From contig NZ_JAFIBW010000001.1 in assembly GCF_017833295.1 (NCBI RefSeq), positions 5,952,001 to 6,016,000 on the forward strand: 64,000 nt of DNA, written 5' to 3'. The notes below the pieces were generated by a model. That model was not told where the DNA came from. It saw only the letters and a list, made by a program, of their open reading frames with translations, and ran no database searches. The stretch comes from Methylobacterium sp. PvR107. Its GTDB lineage: Bacteria; Pseudomonadota; Alphaproteobacteria; Rhizobiales; Beijerinckiaceae. The position numbers were made by a program, and so were the translations under genes. Below are positions 1-10,059 of this stretch, one piece after another (the first letter of the stretch is position 1; every line of letters starts with the position of its first letter).

Positions 1-298
1 GCACGGACCCGTCGAGCCGCTCGATCGCACCGTAGACGACGGAGTGAACCTGGCCGATCGCCCGCAGGGACGCAGCCGCCGCGTCGGCATCGTTCTCCGC
101 CGTCGCCCGTGCGCCGCCATGGGCGAAGACCTGGGCGACCTCCGTCAGCGCGGCGTGCTTGTCGGCGGCGTAGCGGGACACCTCGCGCCAGACCGACAGG
201 GCCGCGGCCAGGATCAGCGCCGCCGTGACGGCGCCGGTGACGGCCAGCGCGAGACGGCCGGTCAGGGAACGCTTCGGCCTGAGCCACGCGAAGTGCAC
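1..298 (-). CDS. Membrane sensor protein, N-terminal part (CHASE8-like), partial
   Basis: Only the first 99 codons are in the window; the gene runs off the left edge. A GTG start at 298 is preceded by AGGAG with six bases between. The product opens with a short basic segment, then one hydrophobic helix at about residues 14-36, then an extracytoplasmic stretch (motif AALTEVAQVFAHGGARAT) resembling CHASE8-type sensor domains of diguanylate cyclases and histidine kinases. The output domain lies outside the window, so kinase or cyclase cannot be decided. It sits 58 bp downstream of the HD-GYP regulator on the same strand, so the two are probably co-transcribed and belong to one signalling unit. 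The domain assignment is an inference from pattern only. Confidence 0.6.
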   Translation of the reverse strand, partial: MHFAWLRPKRSLTGRLALAVTGAVTAALILAAALSVWREVSRYAADKHAALTEVAQVFAHGGARATAENDADAAAASLRAIGQVHSVVYGAIERLDGSV

Positions 299-356
299 GG
301 TACGCTCCTGTACGGGGCCGGACGGGCCCGATCGAGGGGAGGGCGGGGGTCTCGGA

Positions 357-1394
357 TCAGGCGGCGGCCTGGATCCAGGTCTGCGCCACGTCGTCCCAGC
401 CGGAGAGGAACGCGTCCACGCAGCGCGGGTCGAAGTGGCGGCCGGCCTGGTCCGTCATGAAGGCCCGCGCGCGCTCGAGGGGCCAGGCGGTCTTGTAGGG
501 GCGCTCGGACACCAGGGCGTCGAACACGTCGGCCACCGCCACGATGCGGCCGGAGAGCGGAATCGCCTCGCCGCTCAGGCCCTTCGGATAGCCCGTTCCG
601 TCCCAGCGCTCGTGGTGGCTCTCGGCGATCTCGGCGGCGAGCCGCACGACGTCGGAGGTGCTGCCCTCCAGGATCCGGCGCCCGCGCTCGGCGTGCTTCT
701 CCATCTCGGCGCGCTCGTCGGCGGAGAGAGGCCCGCGCTTCAGCAGGATCGAGTCGGGAACCCCGATCTTGCCGACGTCGTGCATCGTGGAGGCGAGTTT
801 CAGGGTCTGGATCGCGGCGGGCTCGAAGCCGAGGTTCCGGGCGATCACGCCGACATAGCCCGCCACCCGGGCGATGTGATCGCCGGTATCGGTGTCGCGG
901 TGCTCGGCGGCGCGCATCAGCAGGGCGATGATCTCGTGCTCCCGCGCCTCGATCACCGAGACCGCGGCCGCGACTTCGCGGGCGAGCGAGGCGGCGTGGT
1001 CCTGCTCCTGACGGTGCGCCGCGCTGATCCGCATCAGGTTGGTGATGCGCGCCTGGATCTCGACCGGGTCGCAGGGTTTGCCGAGGAAATCGGTGGCGCC
1101 CGCCCGCAACGCCTCGTGGCGCAGGCTGCGCTGATCGAGGCTCGTCACCATGACGATCGGCACATGCGCGAAGCCCGGCACCGCCCGGGCGGCCGCGATG
1201 ACCTCGAGACCGGTCAGGCCGGGCATGTCGTAATCGGTGACCACGACGCCGATCCGGTCGACATGTGCCCGCAGGAACGCAAGCGCCGCCCGAGGGCAGG
1301 TGAAGGCCACGGGCTCGCAGCCGGCCACGGGCTTCAGCGCCTGCAGCATCAGGAGGTTGTTCATCTCGGAATCGTCGAGGATCAGAGCGAGCAT
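357..1394 (-). CDS. Response regulator with HD-GYP c-di-GMP phosphodiesterase domain
   Basis: The 345-residue protein has an N-terminal receiver domain (acidic DD at 7-8, phospho-acceptor D54 in TDYDMPG, conserved K106) and a C-terminal HD-GYP domain (H205-D206 in MHDVGKIG, then HHERWDGTGYP ending at about 270). HD-GYP proteins of the RpfG type hydrolyse cyclic di-GMP in the cytoplasm, with the receiver gating activity. All catalytic signature residues are present, so it looks functional. The ATG at 1394 has GGGAG upstream. The downstream neighbour on the same strand is the truncated sensor at the window edge, a plausible partner. Target process is not shown by the sequence; biofilm or motility control would be the usual guess. 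Confidence 0.92.
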   Translation of the reverse strand: MLALILDDSEMNNLLMLQALKPVAGCEPVAFTCPRAALAFLRAHVDRIGVVVTDYDMPGLTGLEVIAAARAVPGFAHVPIVMVTSLDQRSLRHEALRAGATDFLGKPCDPVEIQARITNLMRISAAHRQEQDHAASLAREVAAAVSVIEAREHEIIALLMRAAEHRDTDTGDHIARVAGYVGVIARNLGFEPAAIQTLKLASTMHDVGKIGVPDSILLKRGPLSADERAEMEKHAERGRRILEGSTSDVVRLAAEIAESHHERWDGTGYPKGLSGEAIPLSGRIVAVADVFDALVSERPYKTAWPLERARAFMTDQAGRHFDPRCVDAFLSGWDDVAQTWIQAAA

Positions 1395-1448
1395 CGCGTC
1401 ACTCCCGGACGAGGTTCCATCGGTGCAGGCCCGGCATCGTCGCTCCGC

Positions 1449-2813
1449 TCACTGCGTGATCAGCAGCTTGCCGCTGATCGGTCCCACGCCCTTGGGCACC
1501 GGGACGCTCGTCGCGTCGTAGTTGGCGTTGAGATACAGGTTCGGCCCCTCGTAGAGATTCACCTGCTGCGCCACCACGACGGTGTAGGCGGATTGATCCG
1601 CCACCGGCTTGTCGGCGTCGATGACGAGGCGTCCGGCCGGCAGGTAGATCGTGCCCAGCATCGTGCGGGCGTTGTTGCTGATGATCCGGTAGATCCGCAT
1701 CGGCTTCGTCTGGCCGAGCGGCGGCGGCGTCGGCGGCAGCAGCAGCCCGGTGAGATCGTCAACGAGGCCCAGGGCCGGATCAATCGGGCTGGAGACGGTC
1801 GTCTGCTCGGCCATCAGCAAGCCCGCCATATCGCCGGTGGTCGGCGCCGTGAGGCTGACGGTCGTCTTCTTGTCGAAGAGCAGACCCGCCTTGTCGCCTA
1901 CGAAATAGAGGCCGACATCCGTGCCGGTGAGCGTGGCATTGTCCTTCACGATCAGAGGTCCGTCCTTGAACACGTAGATGCCGGGCCTCATCGTCACCAC
2001 GGCCTTCTTCTTGATCTGGAGGCCGAAGCAGTAAGTCCCGGGATCGAGCGTGACGTCCTTGTCGATCGTCTGCATCTGGGTGAGCGGCAGCAGGTTGAAC
2101 GGGAAGGGCAGGCTCGCGCAGGCGCCGACCGGCGGGTTGGCGCGGCCCAGCAGCGGATCCGCGATCACCGGGCATCCGGTCTGCGGCGGCGGCGCGAAGT
2201 TCGCGCGAACCCCGAGATAGCCGCCGGCCGAGCAGATCGTGTCGGCCTTCGCCATCGAGTTGTCGCCGCCGACCATGCCGGCCGGATTGGTCGAGTTGGC
2301 GTAGAGCGAGCAGCCGTTGGCGGTGACCTGCGCGTTCTTCTGCAGATTGAAGGTGCCCGGTGCCGAGGGGTCGAGGGTGAGCATGCACAACCGCATCTTG
2401 CCGACGACGCTGGCCTTGGCCCGCACCGAGAGGGGCTGTGACCGGATGCCGATGAAGGGGCCGAAGGCGAGCTTCACCGTGTCCTGGATCTGCGCCGACA
2501 CGCTGGTCTTGTCGCTCGCCACCACCACGGTCACCGTGAACGGCTGGTCGGGCGCCGACGGCGCGTTGGTGCGGATGGCCTGCTCGGTCACGCCCTGCAC
2601 GGCGGCGATGCTGGACGCGGCAAGCTTCATGGTGTTGCCACCGGACAGCACACCCACGTCGGCGGCGTTCTGCAGCTGGACGCGGCGCGACGCGACGCGC
2701 GCGTAGTCGATGCCGCCGCCGACAAGGCCGAGCAGGACAACCGCACTCAGGCCGAAGGTCACCGCCACGCTGCCGGACCGATCCGGCAGGGCGCGCAGCA
2801 CATCCCGGAGCAT
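1449..2813 (-). CDS. TadG-like pilus-assembly/secreted protein
   Basis: About 454 residues. It begins with a short basic stretch and the motif RSGSVAVTFGLSAVVLLGLVG, the single N-terminal membrane segment typical of TadE/TadG-like proteins, followed by a long extracytoplasmic part with several cysteines and no recognised catalytic motif. TadG-like proteins accompany the Flp/Tad pilus machinery in the cell envelope. The frame stays open upstream to a GTG at 2915, but the ATG at 2813 puts the membrane segment where the family normally has it, so I prefer that start; neither has a well-placed ribosome site. It is divergent from the two TadE-like genes at 3205 and 3846. No Tad ATPase or secretin genes are nearby, so this is a satellite of a tad locus elsewhere. 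Confidence 0.8.
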   Translation of the reverse strand: MLRDVLRALPDRSGSVAVTFGLSAVVLLGLVGGGIDYARVASRRVQLQNAADVGVLSGGNTMKLAASSIAAVQGVTEQAIRTNAPSAPDQPFTVTVVVASDKTSVSAQIQDTVKLAFGPFIGIRSQPLSVRAKASVVGKMRLCMLTLDPSAPGTFNLQKNAQVTANGCSLYANSTNPAGMVGGDNSMAKADTICSAGGYLGVRANFAPPPQTGCPVIADPLLGRANPPVGACASLPFPFNLLPLTQMQTIDKDVTLDPGTYCFGLQIKKKAVVTMRPGIYVFKDGPLIVKDNATLTGTDVGLYFVGDKAGLLFDKKTTVSLTAPTTGDMAGLLMAEQTTVSSPIDPALGLVDDLTGLLLPPTPPPLGQTKPMRIYRIISNNARTMLGTIYLPAGRLVIDADKPVADQSAYTVVVAQQVNLYEGPNLYLNANYDATSVPVPKGVGPISGKLLITQ

Positions 2814-3204
2814 GCGCCACAGGTCGGGAATGATGGCATCCTCCAAGACAGGCCGTCGGTCCGCATTAGCAGCCGGCCTGTTAAAGAATTCGTCTTGCTG
2901 CGACCCAGCGCTCACCGGCGAGACCGGGCCCGCCGTCGTTTCCGTCGGGCTCCGCCGGTTACGGTCACGGACCCGTTAAACAACCCGAAACCGCACCCAA
3001 TCCTGATGTAAGTTGTTCGTAGTTGTGCTTGGGCGGGACAGTGGTCAGCGTGCGCTTCTCGGGACGAGCGAAGTTTCACAGCACGGGCCTGTGCAAGCCC
3101 GGCGATTACTGAATGCCTGGAACACTTTCTAAACGGGCAGCCGGCAAACTCATCCGCGAGCGTGCCCTGCGAAGAGACGGCGCCGGCGCACGACCGCAGA
3201 GTTC

Positions 3205-3852
3205 ATGCGTATGACAGGCATTCTGAGGCGTCTCGCGATCCCGGTCTATGGCCCCGGGCCGGCCATTTCAGTCGCGATCGCTGTCGCGCGGCTTGCGCGG
3301 ATACATCCGCGGCTTCGCACCCAGCGCTTCGCCCGCCACCGGGGCGGCGCCTCCGCGGTGGAGTTCGCGCTCCTCGCGGCCCCCTTCCTGGCCCTGCTGG
3401 GCGTCGTCGCGGAATCCGGCCTCGTCGCCCTGGAGCAGCAGACGCTGGACATGGCGGTGGACCGGGGCGTCCGTCAGCTGCGGACGGGGGTCTTCCAGGA
3501 TGCCGCCGACGGCAGCGATCCGAGCCAGCGCTTCCGCAAGATCGTGTGCAGCGGGCCCTCCATCATGTTCCCCTGCACGGATCTGCGCCTCGACGTCTCG
3601 CGGGCGGCGTCGTTCGCCGCGACCAAGCCCACGGAACCGTTCGACCGGACCAAGAAGACCTGGACAGTCGGCTTCGGCACGCGCTTCGACTGCCCTCAGG
3701 GCGGCGACACCGTGACGGTGCGCGTCGCGGTCCCCGTGATGCGCCTGTTTCAGGTCATGGACTTCACCGGCCGGATCATGTCGGACAAGTCGCAGATGCT
3801 GGTCACGACGGAGATCTTCCGGACCGAGGATTACGAGCCGAAACCGTGCTGA
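3205..3852 (+). CDS. TadE/TadG-family pilus assembly protein
   Basis: The 215-residue product has an N-terminal region of about 45 residues rich in arginine, then the TadE signature GGASAVEFALLAAPFLALLG, a single membrane helix with the conserved glutamate, followed by an extracytoplasmic domain of about 140 residues with four or more cysteines. TadE-like minor pseudopilins act in Flp pilus biogenesis at the inner membrane. The next gene starts inside its stop codon region, so the two are translationally coupled. The N-terminal extension before the pilin-like signature is longer than usual, so the real start may be downstream; no strong ribosome site decides it. Confidence 0.8.
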   Translation: MRMTGILRRLAIPVYGPGPAISVAIAVARLARIHPRLRTQRFARHRGGASAVEFALLAAPFLALLGVVAESGLVALEQQTLDMAVDRGVRQLRTGVFQDAADGSDPSQRFRKIVCSGPSIMFPCTDLRLDVSRAASFAATKPTEPFDRTKKTWTVGFGTRFDCPQGGDTVTVRVAVPVMRLFQVMDFTGRIMSDKSQMLVTTEIFRTEDYEPKPC

Positions 3853-4439
3853 GCGGCGGTCTGCGCACCGGTCTGATCGACTTCAGCGCCAGCCGGAGCG
3901 GGGTCAGCGCCGTCGAGTTCAGCCTGATCGCGCCGATCCTGCTCCTGATGTTCATGGCCTCGATCGAGTTGCCGCGCGCCTACATGATCGGCAAGCGCCT
4001 CGACAACGCGACGGCCACGATGGCCGACCTGATCTCCCGCGGCAACTACACGGACCTGTCGCCGGTCTTCGCGGCCCTGGAGGCCATCGCCAACCCGTAC
4101 GACGTGTCCCGCGCGAGCATCGTCCTGACGGCGGGGGGCACGTACCAGACCCAGACCGGCGCCGCGGCCACGACGCAGGTCTGCTCGAGCGCCCAATCCA
4201 AAGGGCAGGCCCGCCTGGCCGGATCGTCCCTCGGCGTTCCGCCGGCCGGCCTGGACCGGGCCGGCGACCGCTTCGTGATGTCCGAGGTGACGATGCCGTA
4301 TCGCCCCATCTTCCCGGTCTTCTCGTCGCTCGTCGGGTGGACGTTCCGGTACAAGAGGACGTGGCCGGTACGGGGCGGCGACATCTACAACGGGCAGAGC
4401 GAGATCGTTCTGCCGAGTGGAAAGCCCTGTCCCAAGTGA
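3846..4439 (+). CDS. TadE-like pilus assembly protein
   Basis: 197 residues from a GTG at 3846 that overlaps the end of the preceding gene by 7 bp. The signature SGVSAVEFSLIAPILLLMF near residue 20, followed by ELPRAYM, is the standard TadE membrane helix with the conserved glutamate. The remaining ~150 residues are extracytoplasmic and include cysteines in VCSSAQSKG and at the C-terminus. Paired TadE-like proteins are thought to form a minor pilin complex in Flp/Tad systems. The frame is open far upstream (to 3162), but that part is the shadow of the previous gene. The coupled pair faces the TadG-like gene across a 390-bp divergent region that must hold both promoters. Confidence 0.82.
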   Translation: MLSGGLRTGLIDFSASRSGVSAVEFSLIAPILLLMFMASIELPRAYMIGKRLDNATATMADLISRGNYTDLSPVFAALEAIANPYDVSRASIVLTAGGTYQTQTGAAATTQVCSSAQSKGQARLAGSSLGVPPAGLDRAGDRFVMSEVTMPYRPIFPVFSSLVGWTFRYKRTWPVRGGDIYNGQSEIVLPSGKPCPK

Positions 4440-4628
4440 TGCGTCACAGGGATCCCCATGACCGATCCGGAAGCCGGATGGCGGCAGAGTGCGACGGGAT
4501 CGACGCGTGGGCCGTGGTCCTGTGACCGCGCGAGCCCGCACCGGGCGCAGGCCGCGCAGTCACGCCGGGGCGGAGGGCCGCCCCCGATCAAGTTGGCGCG
4601 CAGGCGCGATCCCTCGTAAACGCCTGGA

Positions 4629-7600
4629 TTGCCGCAGCCCGAGCCTGTGAACACCGCATTGGCCGACCTTCCGTCCTCCGAAGGCCATCCGGAGCTCAGT
4701 TTCCTCGCGGGGGGAGGCGAGCTCGGGGCACGCATCCGCGGCCACGATTGGGCCGTCACACCGCTCGGCCCCGCGCCCGCGTGGCCCCAGAGCCTCAAGA
4801 CCGCGGTGCGCATCATGCTCACCTCGCGGCAGCCGATCTGGATCGGCTGGGGGCCTGGCCTGACCTTCCTCTACAACGACGCCTACAAGTCGATCATCGG
4901 CGGGAAGCATCCCGGGGCCCTGGGGCGCCCGACCGCGGATGTCTGGCGCGAGATCTGGGCCGATATCGGCCCCCTGCTGGCGACCGCCATGGGCGGCGTC
5001 GAGGGGACCTATGTCGAGGAGCAGCTCCTGATCATGGAGCGCAACGGCTATCCGGAAGAAACCTACTACACCTTCTCGTACAGCCCGATCCCCGGGGACG
5101 ACGGCCAGCCGGGCGGGATCATCTGCGCCAACAGCGAGGACACCCATAGGGTCGTGGGCGACCGCCAGCTCGCATTGTTGCGGGAGCTGGCCGCCGGACC
5201 GTGCAGGCGCGGTCCTGGCGGGCCGCCTGCGAGCGCAGCGCGACCGCCCTGGCGCGCGATCCGCAAGACATCACCTTCGCGCTGCTCTACGTCATAGAGC
5301 CCGGGCAGGACGTGGCCGAGCTCGCCGCCAGGGTCGGCCTGGATCCTGGGTCGGCCGGTCCCGGCGACCGGATCGCCCTCGACGCGGCCGGCCCATGGCC
5401 GATCGGGTCCGTGGCGCGCAGCCACACGGTGTCGGTCGTCGAGAATCTGGAGGCGGCCGGCCTCGGCGGCGTGGCCGGAATCTGGAACCGCCCGTCCGAG
5501 CGGGCAGTCCTCCTGCCCGTACCCGCCAGCAGCGATACCGGACGCGGCGGCGTTCTGATCGTGGGCCTCAATCCCTACCGGCTGTTCGACGCGGATTACA
5601 GCGCCTTCCTGAGCCTCGTGGTGGGGCAGATCTCGGCGGCCATTGCCAGCGCCGACCCCTACGAGGAAGAGCGCCGCCGCGCCGAGGCCCTGGCCGAGCT
5701 CGACCGGGCCAAGACCGCGTTCTTCTCCAATGTCAGCCATGAGTTCCGCACGCCGCTCACGCTGATGCTCGGCCCCCTCGAGGAGGTGCTGGCGAGCGAC
5801 ACGGCCGGCGCGGCCATGCGCGCCCAGGTGGAGCTCGCGCACCGGAACGGCACGCGCCTCCTCCGGCTGGTCAACAGCCTGCTCGACTTCTCGCGGATCG
5901 AGGCGGGCCGCGTGCGCGCCGCCTTCGAGCCGGTGGACCTGGGCGCGATCACCGCCGAGATCGCCTCCAGCTTCCGCTCGGCCGTGGAGCGCGCCGGTCT
6001 CGACCTCGACGTCCGCTGCCAGCCGCTGCCGCTGCCGTCCTACGTCGACCGGGAGATGTGGGAGAAGATCGTCATCAATCTCCTCTCCAACGCGTTCAAG
6101 TTCACGCTCAGCGGCGGCATCCGGGTGACCACCGAACCCGCGGCGGACGGGCGATCGGCCCGCGTCTCGGTCGCCGATACGGGCATCGGCATCCCGGCCG
6201 GCGAGATCCCCCGCCTGTTCGAGCGCTTCTACCGGGTCGAGGGCGCGCAGGGGCGCAGCTTCGAGGGCAGCGGGATCGGGCTCGCGCTGGTGGCGGAACT
6301 CGTCCGGCTGCACGGGGGCGAGATCGCGGTCAAGAGCAAAATCGGCCGGGGGACGACCTTCACGGTCGTTCTTCCCCTGGGACGCGCCCACCTCCCGGCC
6401 GCTCGGGTCCGCGCCCGCACGGATGCGGCCGCCACCGGCATGCGCGCCCACGAGTACCTGGATGAGGCGCTGCGGTGGCTCCCGGAGGCCACGCCGATGG
6501 AGACCGCCGGCGCGCTGTCGACGGCCGGGCTCGGCGCGATCGCCCCCAACGGGGCCTTCCGGGCCGGCGCCGGGAAGGCCGTGCTGCTCGCCGACGACAA
6601 TGCCGACATGCGCGGCTACGTGGCGCGGCTGCTCGAAGGCCAGGGCTACCGGGTGACGGCCGTGGGCGACGGGGCGGAGGCCTGCGCCGCCGCCATTGCT
6701 GCGCCGCCCGACCTGATCCTCACGGACGTGATGATGCCGAAGCTCGACGGCTTCGGATTGCTGCGCGCGGTGCGCCAGGAGCCCCGCACGGCCGGAATTC
6801 CGGTGATCATGCTCTCTCCGCACGCGCCGGCGAGGAGGCCAAGATCGAGGGACTCGATGCGGGGGCCGACGATTACCTCGTGAAGCCGTTCGCGGCTCGC
6901 GAAATCCTTGCCCGGGTCAACGCGAACATCCAGATGGCCGAGATGCGCCGCGAGGCCAACCGGGCGATCTGGGCCCGCGAGCAGCGTTCCCGCATCAGCC
7001 AGGACCGGCTCTCCACGGCGCTCTCGACCGGGGGCGTCGGCATCTTCGAATGGGAGATCGACACCGACACCGTGGCGGTGCTCGGACCGATCGCGGAGCT
7101 GTTCGGGGTGAACCGCGGAGGCCGAGGCCGCCGGTCTGCCGCTCGCCTCCTTCATGGCGGGCATCCACCCGCGGGACCGGTCCCGCGTGCAGGAGGCGAT
7201 CGCCCGGGCCATCGCGGAATCGGGCCCCTACCAGGCCGAGTACCGCGTCACCGGCAGCGACCGGGAGCGCGTCGTGCTGGCCATGGGACGGCTCGCGTCG
7301 GCGCCCGAGCGGGGCCCGCGGCTGGCGGGCGTGATCATCGACGTCACCGTCGAGCAGGCCCTGCAGGCGCTCAACGAGCGTCTGGAACAGCGCATCGCCG
7401 CGGAGGTGGGCGAGCGGCTGAAGGCCGAGGATGCCCTGCGTCAGGCCCAGAAGATGGAGGCGGTCGGCCAGCTCACCGGCGGCCTTGCCCATGACTTCAA
7501 CAATCTGCTGGCCGGCATCTCCGGCTCGCTCGAGCTGATGCAGACCCGCATCGGCCAGGGCCGGTTCGACGATATCGGCCGCTACATGGCGGCCGCGCAG

Positions 7601-8584
7601 GGCGCCGCCAAGCGGGCCGCCGCCCTGACCCACCGGCTGCTCGCCTTCTCGCGCCGCCAGACGCTCGATCCCAAGCCCACGAACGTCCACGACCGCATCA
7701 TCGGCATGGAGGACCTGATCCGGCGCACGGTCGGACCCGGCATCGCCGTCGCTGTGACGGGCGCGATCGACCTCTGGGCCGCGCTCGTCGACCCCAACCA
7801 GCTGGAGAACGCGCTCCTCAACCTCTGCATCAACGCACGCGACGCGATGCCGGACGGCGGCCGCATCACCATCGAGACCGCCAACCGCTGGCTCGATCCC
7901 GGCCAGGCCCGGGAACGTGACCTGGCACCCGGCCCGTATGTCAGCCTCTGCGTGACCGATGCCGGTACCGGCATGGCGCCGGACGTGATGGCCAAGGCCT
8001 TCGAGCCGTTCTTCACCACCAAGCCGATTGGCCAGGGCACCGGCCTCGGCCTGTCGATGATCTACGGCTTCGCCCAGCAATCCGGCGGGCAGGTCCGCAT
8101 CGCCTCGGAGATCGGCCAGGGCACGACGGTATGCCTCTACTTGCCGCGTCACGAGGGGCGCGCGGACGCGGAGGCTGCGCCCTCAGCCGTGACGCAGGCG
8201 CCGCGCGCCGAGCAGGGGGAGACGGTTCTCGTCGTCGACGACGAGCCGACGGTGCGCATGCTGGTGACCGAGGTTCTGGACGAATTGGGCTACACGGCGA
8301 TCGAGGTCACCGACAGCGCTTCAGGCCTGCAGGTGCTGGAATCGGACGTGCGGATCGACCTGCTGATCACGGATGTCGGGCTGCCGGGCGGCATGAACGG
8401 CCGCCAGATGGCCGATGCCGCACGCGCGCAGCGGCCCGGGCTGAAGGTTCTGTTCATCACCGGCTACGCGGAAACCTCGGCCCTCGGCAGCGGCCAGCTG
8501 GCGGCGGGGATGGCCGTGCTCACGAAGCCGTTCGTGATCGAGACGCCGGGTGCGCGGATCCGCGCGATCATCGCGGGTCCCTGA
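4629..8584 (+). pseudogene. Hybrid sensor histidine kinase, broken by three frameshifts
   Basis: Four consecutive reading-frame segments read as one roughly 1,310-residue kinase. Order: PAS-like domain (about 4,790-5,150), HisKA with NVSHEFRTPL near 5,735, HATPase with NLLSNAFKFT near 6,080 and DTGIGIP, a receiver (LLADDNADMRG near 6,590, LTDVMMP), a second PAS-like region near 7,000-7,350, a second HisKA of the LAHDFNNLL type near 7,490, a second HATPase, and a terminal receiver (VVDDEPTV near 8,235, ITDVGLPGG). The frame is lost at about 5194 (one base missing in a GCCGCC-GG context), in the CTCTCT at 6812-6817 (two bases extra), and at about 7113-7117 (one base extra). A TTG at 4629 or GTG at 4647 would be the start. 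The last segment keeps a complete kinase core and could still be made if translation re-initiates. Confidence 0.85.
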
Positions 8585-8733
8585 GTCGCAGCGCCGGGCC
8601 TGGCTGCAGCCGCACAGCCGCCTCCGCGCGGCGAAGGGCCCATGCGCGATCGAACGCACGTCGTTTCCCGCGCCGCCCTTGTTCGCTGCCGCGCCCTCCG
8701 GTTCCAGGGACGCCCACAGCGCTTGGCCGCGAC

Positions 8734-9978
8734 TCAGTGAGCCAGCAACTTCCGGGCAAACATCGCCGCGGCGAAGACCATCGCGGCGGCCGCCGTGATC
8801 AGGCTGGTCATCAGGATCCTGCGCGGCTCGGTGGATGATTGGGCCCTGATCGCCGGGACGACCGGCACGAAGGCCTCGGCCTTCTGGGCCGCAAGGATGC
8901 GCGCGCGCTCGAAGGCCAAGCGCACCTGCTCACGATACTTCTCCTCGTAGGCGCGCTTGCTCTCAAGGGCCTCGAACTGCGTCAGCGCGTTCGAGAGCCG
9001 CCGTTTCTGATCAGGATCGATGCTCGCCAGTTCCCGCACGATGCGCGCGATGTTGCTATCGAGATCCTTGATCTGCTGCTTCAGATCGACGACGGACCGC
9101 GCCTCGGGGCTGAGGTCGCGCTGAATGACCGCGAGCTGGATGGCCAGCTTGGCGCGGGACAGTTGAAGCTCGGAGACGGTCTTGAGCGTGACCTCGTTCG
9201 ATTTCACCGCGTCCAGAACGCCCTCCCGATTGCGCAGCGCGTTCACGGCTGCGCGCGCCGCCGCCACGCGCTCGTCGGCGAGCTTCAGCTCGCGCGCGCT
9301 CTCGTCCACCGCGTCCTGGCGCGGCTTGATGCTCAGCGCGTTCACCATCCGCTCGGCCTCGTCCATCACGGCGCGCGTGATGGCGAGGGACTCGTCGGGA
9401 TCGAAGGCCTCGACGGACAATGTCATGATGCCGGTGCCGGATTCGATGTCGACGCTGACGCGCCGCCTCCAGTAACGGAGGAGCTTCTCGATCGGCTTGT
9501 CGGGATTGAGGCGGGACGGATAGTCGATATTGTCGCTGCTGAACCACGTGCGGATCGGCAGCTGGGCCTCGATCGCCTCCAGCATCGGACGGCTCAGGAT
9601 GTATTCCTGCGCGATCAGCGTATCCTGGGCGATCATCTCCTTCGGAATGCCGGCATTGGTGCCGACCGCGTCGGGCGTGGCCTTGTCGGCCGTCCCGAAC
9701 ATGGGCCGGATCGCGAACTGGGCCTCCGTCACGTAGCGGTCGGAGGCCAGGAGACCGTAATACAGACCGCCGGCCAGCGTCGGCAGCACGAAGCAGAGCA
9801 CGAACAGGATCGGAAGCCAGGGATCACTCTTGATGTGGCTCTGGTAGGATCGGACGCCCTTCTTGCGGTCCATGAGGTTTGGCACCCGCGCGATCTGCCG
9901 CAGCGACTGCGAAATCCCATTCTGCCGATCGGCTGCCTTGAGAAGCCGCCCCTCGGCTCTCCGAGCGTGCATGTTCAT
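8734..9978 (-). CDS. KpsE-like capsule polysaccharide export inner-membrane protein
   Basis: 414 residues from the ATG at 9978. A basic N-terminus precedes a membrane helix at about 54-77, then a periplasmic part with the polysaccharide co-polymerase pattern (YVTEAQFAIRP), a long coiled-coil region at about 190-340, and a second helix at the C-terminus before FARKLLAH. This two-helix, coiled-coil layout is that of KpsE/Wzz-like proteins, which bridge an ABC exporter to the outer membrane during capsule export. No kpsM, kpsT, kpsD or glycosyltransferase gene is adjacent, so it is an orphan here. Its start lies about 80 bp from recognisable motB sequence on the other strand, which leaves little room for its promoter and suggests a rearrangement joined the two. 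Confidence 0.85.
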   Translation of the reverse strand: MNMHARRAEGRLLKAADRQNGISQSLRQIARVPNLMDRKKGVRSYQSHIKSDPWLPILFVLCFVLPTLAGGLYYGLLASDRYVTEAQFAIRPMFGTADKATPDAVGTNAGIPKEMIAQDTLIAQEYILSRPMLEAIEAQLPIRTWFSSDNIDYPSRLNPDKPIEKLLRYWRRRVSVDIESGTGIMTLSVEAFDPDESLAITRAVMDEAERMVNALSIKPRQDAVDESARELKLADERVAAARAAVNALRNREGVLDAVKSNEVTLKTVSELQLSRAKLAIQLAVIQRDLSPEARSVVDLKQQIKDLDSNIARIVRELASIDPDQKRRLSNALTQFEALESKRAYEEKYREQVRLAFERARILAAQKAEAFVPVVPAIRAQSSTEPRRILMTSLITAAAAMVFAAAMFARKLLAH

Positions 9979-10059
9979 CGCCTGCTTCTCGACTGTGGAG
10001 CTGTCCTGCCCGCGATCCCCGGACGCGTCCGAGACTTCGCCGGGGTCACTGACACGCAC

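Noticed and set aside
225..2441. Long plus-strand frame of 738 codons opposite the HD-GYP and TadG-like genes
   Set aside because: It is the antisense shadow of two clear minus-strand genes, with Arg/His/Gly-rich composition and no domain.
6812..6817. Programmed ribosomal frameshift in the kinase gene
   Set aside because: Three separate lesions of different size and no slippery heptamer plus stem-loop are seen; decay is simpler.
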